From positions 176,097 through 240,096 of the forward strand of contig JAIVEN010000045.1 in assembly GCA_026686845.1 (NCBI GenBank): a stretch of DNA of 64,000 nt, given 5' to 3'. The DNA is from Adenanthera pavonina (taxonomy: Eukaryota; Streptophyta; Magnoliopsida; Fabales; Fabaceae). The notes under the pieces are model-generated. The model saw only the letters and a list, made by a program, of their open reading frames with translations. It did not search any database and had not been told where the DNA came from. Position 1 is the first letter of the stretch. Each line of letters starts with the position of its first letter. This document shows, one piece after another, positions 59,401-64,000 of the stretch. The position numbers were made by a program, and so were the translations under genes.

Positions 59401-62400
59401 TTTCCGATTTCTTTTGCTTTTCATAGCATTTTCATAAAGTTGGATCGTTTGGCCAAAATGGCGTGATGATGAAGCCGAATTGTGCAAGTTTCTTCCAACT
59501 GGACTCGACTTGTTGTGAGTAAGCCGCATAAACTCCCTACCTCGCTTGAAATTCCAAATCTTGTGGCATTCTCCTCCTTAGAGGCTCCTGATGAATGTTT
59601 AGAAAACTGGAACTTTCAAACAAAATGAGGTTAAAGCGGAATCCGATTGTGTTCATTTCATCATCCATGGCTAAAATTCGTGTGAGGATGTCGGATAAAA
59701 TCACTAGCTTACTTCGTTTTGCTAATTTCGTGAGATTTTCCGATTTCTTTTGCTTTTCATAGCTTTTTCATAAAGTTAGATCGTTTGGCCAAAATGGCGT
59801 GATGATGAAGCCGAATTGTCCAAGTTTCTTCCAACTGGACTCGACTTGTTGTGAGTAAGCCGCATAAACTCCCTACCTCGCTTAGAATTCCAAATCTTGT
59901 GGCATTCTCCTCCTCAGAGGTTCCTGATGAATGTTTAGAAACCTGGAACTTTCGAACAAAATGAGGTTAAAGCGAAATCTGATTGTGTTCATTTCATCAT
60001 CCAAGGCTCAAATTGGTGTGAGTATTTCGGATAAAATCACTAGCTCACTTCGTGTTGCAAATTTCGTGAGATTTTCCGATTTCTTTTGCTTTTCATAGCA
60101 TTTTCATAAAGTTGGATCGTTTGGCCAAAATGGCGTGATGATGAAGCCGAATTGTGCAAGTTTCTTCCAACTGGACTCGACTTGTTGTGAGTAAGCCGCA
60201 TAAACTCCCTACCTCGCTTAGAATTCCAAATCTTGTGGCATTCTCCTCCTCAGAGGCTCCTGATGAATGTTTAGAAACCTGGAACTTTCGAACAAAATGA
60301 GGTTAAAGCGGAATCTGATTGTGTTCATTTCATTATACAAGGCTCAAATTGGTGTGAGTATTTCGGATAAAATCACTAGCTCACTTCGTGTTGCAAATTT
60401 CGTGAGATTTTTCGATTTCTTTTGCTTTTCATAGCATTTTCATAAAGTTGGATCGTTTGCCCAAAATGGTGTCATGATGAAGCCGAATTGTGCACGTTTC
60501 TTCCAACTAGACTTGAATTGTTGTGAGTAAGCCGCATAAACTCCCTACCTCGCCTAAAATTCCAAATCTTGTGGCATTCTCCTCCTTAGAGGCTCCTGAT
60601 GAATGTTTAGAAACCTGGAACTTTCGAACAAAATGAGGTTAAAGCGGAATCTGATTGTGTTCATTTCATCATGCAGGGCTCAAATTGGTGTGAGTATTTC
60701 GGATAAAAGCACTAGCTCACTTCATGTTGCAAATTTCGTGAGATTTTCCGATTTCTTTTGCTTTTCATAGCTTTTTCATAAAGTTAGATCGTTTGGCCAA
60801 AATGGCGTGATGATGAAGCCGAATTGTGCAAGTTTCTTCCAACTGGACTCGACTTGTTGTGAGTAAGCCGCATAAACTCCCTACCTCGCTTGAAATTCCA
60901 AATCTTGTGGCATTCTCGTCCTTAGAGGCTCCTGATGAATGTTTAGAAAACTGGAACTTTCAAACAAAATGAGGTTAAAGCGGAATCCGATTGTGTTCAT
61001 TTCATCATCCATGGCTAAAATTCGTGCGAGGATGTCGGATAAAATCACTAGCTTACTTCGTTTTGCAAATTTCGTGAGATTTTCCGATTTCTTTTGCTTT
61101 TCATAGCTTTTTCATAAAGTTAGATCATTTGGCCAAAATGGCGTGATGATGAAGCCGAATTGTGCAAGTTTCTTCCAACTAGACTCGACTTGTTGTGAGT
61201 AAGCCGCATAAACTCCCTACCTCGCTTAGAATTCCAAATCTTGTGGCATTCTCCTCCTCAGAGGCTCCTGATGAATGTTTAGAAACCTGGAACTTTCGAA
61301 CAAAATGAGGTTAAAGCGGAATCTGATTGTGTTCATTTCATCATCCAAGGCTCAAATTGGTGTGAGTATTTCGGATAAAATCACTAGCTCACTTCGTGTT
61401 GCAAATTTCGTGAGATTTTTCGATTTCTTTTGCTTTTCAAAGCATTTTCATAAAGTTGGATCGTTTGGCCAAAATGGCGTGATGATGAAGCCGAATTGTG
61501 CACGTTTCTTCCATCTAGACTCGAATTGTTGTGAGTAAGCCGCATAAACTCCCTACCTCGCTTAGAATTCCAAATCTTGTGGCATTCTCCTCCTCAGAGG
61601 CTCCTGATGAATGTTTAGAAACCTGGAACTTTCGAACAAAATGAGGTTAAAGCAGAATCCGATTGTGTTCATTTCATCATCCATGGCTAAAATTCGTGTG
61701 AGGATGTCGGATAAAATTACTAGCTTACTTCGTTTTGAAAATTTCGTGAGATTTTCCGATTTCTTTTGCTTTTCATAGCTTTTTCATAAAGTTGAATCGT
61801 TTGGCCAAAACGGCGTGATGATGAAGCCGAATTGTGCAAGTTTCTTCCAACTGGACTCGACTTGTTGTGAGTAAGCCGCATAAACTCCCTACCTCGCTTA
61901 GAATTCCAAATCTTGTGGCATTCTCCTCCTCAGAGGCTCCTGATGAATGTTTAGAAACCTGGAACTTTCGAACAAAATGAGGTTAAAGCGGAATCTGATT
62001 GTGTTCATTTCATTATACAAGGCTCAAATTGGTGTGAGTATTTCGGATAAAATCACTAGCTCACTTCGTGTTGCAAATTTCGTGAGGTTTTTTGATTTCT
62101 TTTGCTTTTCAAAGCATTTTCATAAAGTTGGATCGTTTGGCCAAAATGGTGTCATGATGAAGCCGAATTGTGCACGTTTCTTCCAACTAGACTCGATTTG
62201 TTGTGAGTAAGCCGCATAAACTCCCTACCTCGCCTAAAATTCCAAATCTTGTGGCATTCTCCTCCTCAGAGACTCCTGATGAATGTTTAGAAACCTGGAA
62301 CTTTCGAACAAAATGAGGTTAAAGCGGAATCTGATTGTGTTCATTTCATTATACAAGGCTCAAATTGGTGTGAGTATTTCGGATAAAATCACTAGCTCAC

Positions 62401-64000
62401 TTCGTGTTGCAAATTTCGTGAGATTTTTCGATTTCTTTTGCTTTTCATAGCATTTTCATAAAGTTGGATCGTTTGGCCAAAATGGTGTCATGATGAAGCC
62501 GAATTGTGCACGTTTCTTCCAACTAGACTCGAATTGTTGTGAGTAAGCCGCATAAACTCCCTACCTCGCCTAAAATTCCAAATCTTGTGGCATTCTCCTC
62601 CTTAGAGGCTCCTGATGAATGTTTAGAAACCTGGAACTTTCGAACAAAATGAGGTTAAAGCGGAATCTGATTGTGTTCATTTCATCATGCAGGGCTCAAA
62701 TTGGTGTGAGTATTTCGGATAAAAGCACTAGCTCACTTCATGTTGCAAATTTCGTGAGATTTTCCGATTTCTTTTGCTTTTCATAGCATTTTCATAAAGT
62801 TGGATCGTTTGGCCAAAATGGCGTGATGATGAAGCCGAATTGTGCAAGTTTCTTCCAACTGGACTCGACTTGTTGTGAGTAAGCCGCATAAACTCTCTAC
62901 CTCGCTTGAAATTCCAAATCTTGTGGCATTCTCCTCCTTAGAGGCTCCTGATGAATGTTTAGAAAACTGGAACTTTCAAACAAAATGAGGTTAAAGCGGA
63001 ATCCGATTGTGTTCATTTCATCATCCATGGCTAAAATTCGTGTGAGGATGTCGGATAAAATCACTAGCTTACTTCGTTTTGCAAATTTCGTGAGATTTTC
63101 CGATTTCTTTTGCTTTTCATAGCATTTTCATAAAGTTAGATCGTTTGGCCAAAATGGCGTGATGATGAAGCCGAATTGTGCAATTCTTCCAACTGGACTC
63201 GACTTGTTGTGAGTAAGCCGCATAAACTCCCTACCTCGCTTAGAATTCCAAATCTTGTGGCATTCTCCTCCTCAGAGGCTCCTGATGAATGTTTAGAAAC
63301 CTGGAACTTTCGAACAAAATGAGGTTTAAAGCGGAATCTGATTGTGTTCATTTCATTATACAAGGCTCAAATTGGTGTGAGTATTTCGGATAAAATCACT
63401 AGCTCACTTCGTGTTACAAATTTCGTGAGATTTTTCGATTTCTTTTGCTTTTCATAGCATTTTCATAAAGTTGGATCGTTTGGCCAAAATGGCGTGATGT
63501 TGAAGCCGAATTGTGCAAGTTTCTTCCAACTAGACTCGAATTGTTGTGAGTAAGCCGCATAAACTCCCTACCTCGCCTAAAATTCCAAATCTTGTGGCAT
63601 TCTCCTCCTCAGAGGCTCCTGATGAATGTTTAGAAACCTGGAACTTTCGAACAAAATGAGGTTAAAGCGGAATCTGATTGTGTTCATTTCATCATATAAG
63701 GCTCAAATTGGTGTGAGTATTTCGGATAAAAGCACTAGCTCACTTCATGTTGCAAATTTCGTGAGATTTTCCGATTTCTTTTGCTTTTCATAGCATTTTC
63801 ATAAAGTTGGATCGTTTGGCCAAAATGGTGTCATGATGAAGCCGAATTGTGCAAGTTTCTTCCAACTGGACTCGACTTGTTGTGAGTTAGCCGCATAAAC
63901 TCCCTACCTCGCCTAAAATTCCAAATCTTGTTGCATTCTCATCCTTAGAGGCTCCTGACGAATGTTTAGAAACCTGGAACTTTCGAACAAAATGAGGTTA
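56400..64000 (+). repeat. Satellite array, right end of window
   Basis: Dimers run to the last base without an array edge. CATGCAGGGCTC marks HOR positions at 56641, 59328, 60672 and 62688 (8, 4 and 6 dimers apart). TTCCTGCTGG with GCTGCCTAAACTCC near 58151 copies 52775 (offset 5376 = 16 dimers). The final unit (GTGAGTTAGCCGC, CTGACGAATG at about 63954) matches about 52460-52540. The B-type junction CATGGCTAAAATTCG is common here and related to the left end. No gene is seen. Confidence 0.93.

Noticed and set aside
1..64000. CRISPR array
   Set aside because: The repeats are directly adjacent 336-bp units without unique spacers, and no cas genes are present.
1..64000. Ribosomal DNA spacer subrepeats or telomeric repeats
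   Set aside because: No rRNA gene or promoter sequence and no telomere-type short repeat appears anywhere in the window.

Overview
This window is almost entirely one satellite DNA array. About 63 kb of the 64 kb is a head-to-tail tandem repeat with a 336-bp unit (roughly 188 copies), all in one orientation. A single 833-bp retrotransposon remnant at 7356-8188 interrupts it. I find no protein-coding gene, rRNA, tRNA or CRISPR array. The array, its A+T-rich composition, the roughly 168-bp half-unit and the plant-style solo LTR (TG...CA ends, 5-bp target duplication, TATAAATA box) point to plant heterochromatin, most simply a centromeric or other large satellite block. I cannot name the species.

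The 336-bp unit is itself an old dimer. It splits into half A (169 bp, e.g. 1-169) and half B (167 bp, e.g. 170-336). Both halves open with TGTGAGTA and stay alignable to their ends, at about 72% over the first 61 columns. The ancestral monomer was therefore about 168 bp, and a diverged A-B pair has been amplified as one unit.

Above the dimer the array is layered into higher-order repeats (HORs), visible through shared private variants. Left block 1-7355: mixed dimer subfamilies, a 672-bp tandem triplication (about 3961-5640) and a 1680-bp duplication. Solo LTR 7356-8188, read on the minus strand. 8194-11252: includes a copy of 673-2130 from the other side of the LTR. 11253-15631: 1680-bp (5-dimer) HOR carrying a divergent A-half subfamily. 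15632-21345: 1008-bp (3-dimer) HOR. 21346-26386: 2690-bp (8-dimer) HOR, the second copy one dimer short. 26387-29900: mosaic, with a copy of about 20-21.4 kb near 27.4-28.8 kb. 29900-43200: HOR whose marker spacing changes from 3 to 7 dimers. 43200-50050: same family, but rich in 1-8 bp indels and containing a repeat at an offset of about 4.7 kb. 50050-53940, 53940-56400 (1344-bp tandem HOR) and 56400-64000: further mosaics reusing variants from both ends of the window.

The many short open reading frames are by-products of the repeat: 336 is divisible by 3, so the same frame recurs from unit to unit. The biological content is structural: nested unequal exchange, conversion-like patches, and conserved short dyads at homologous places in the two halves.
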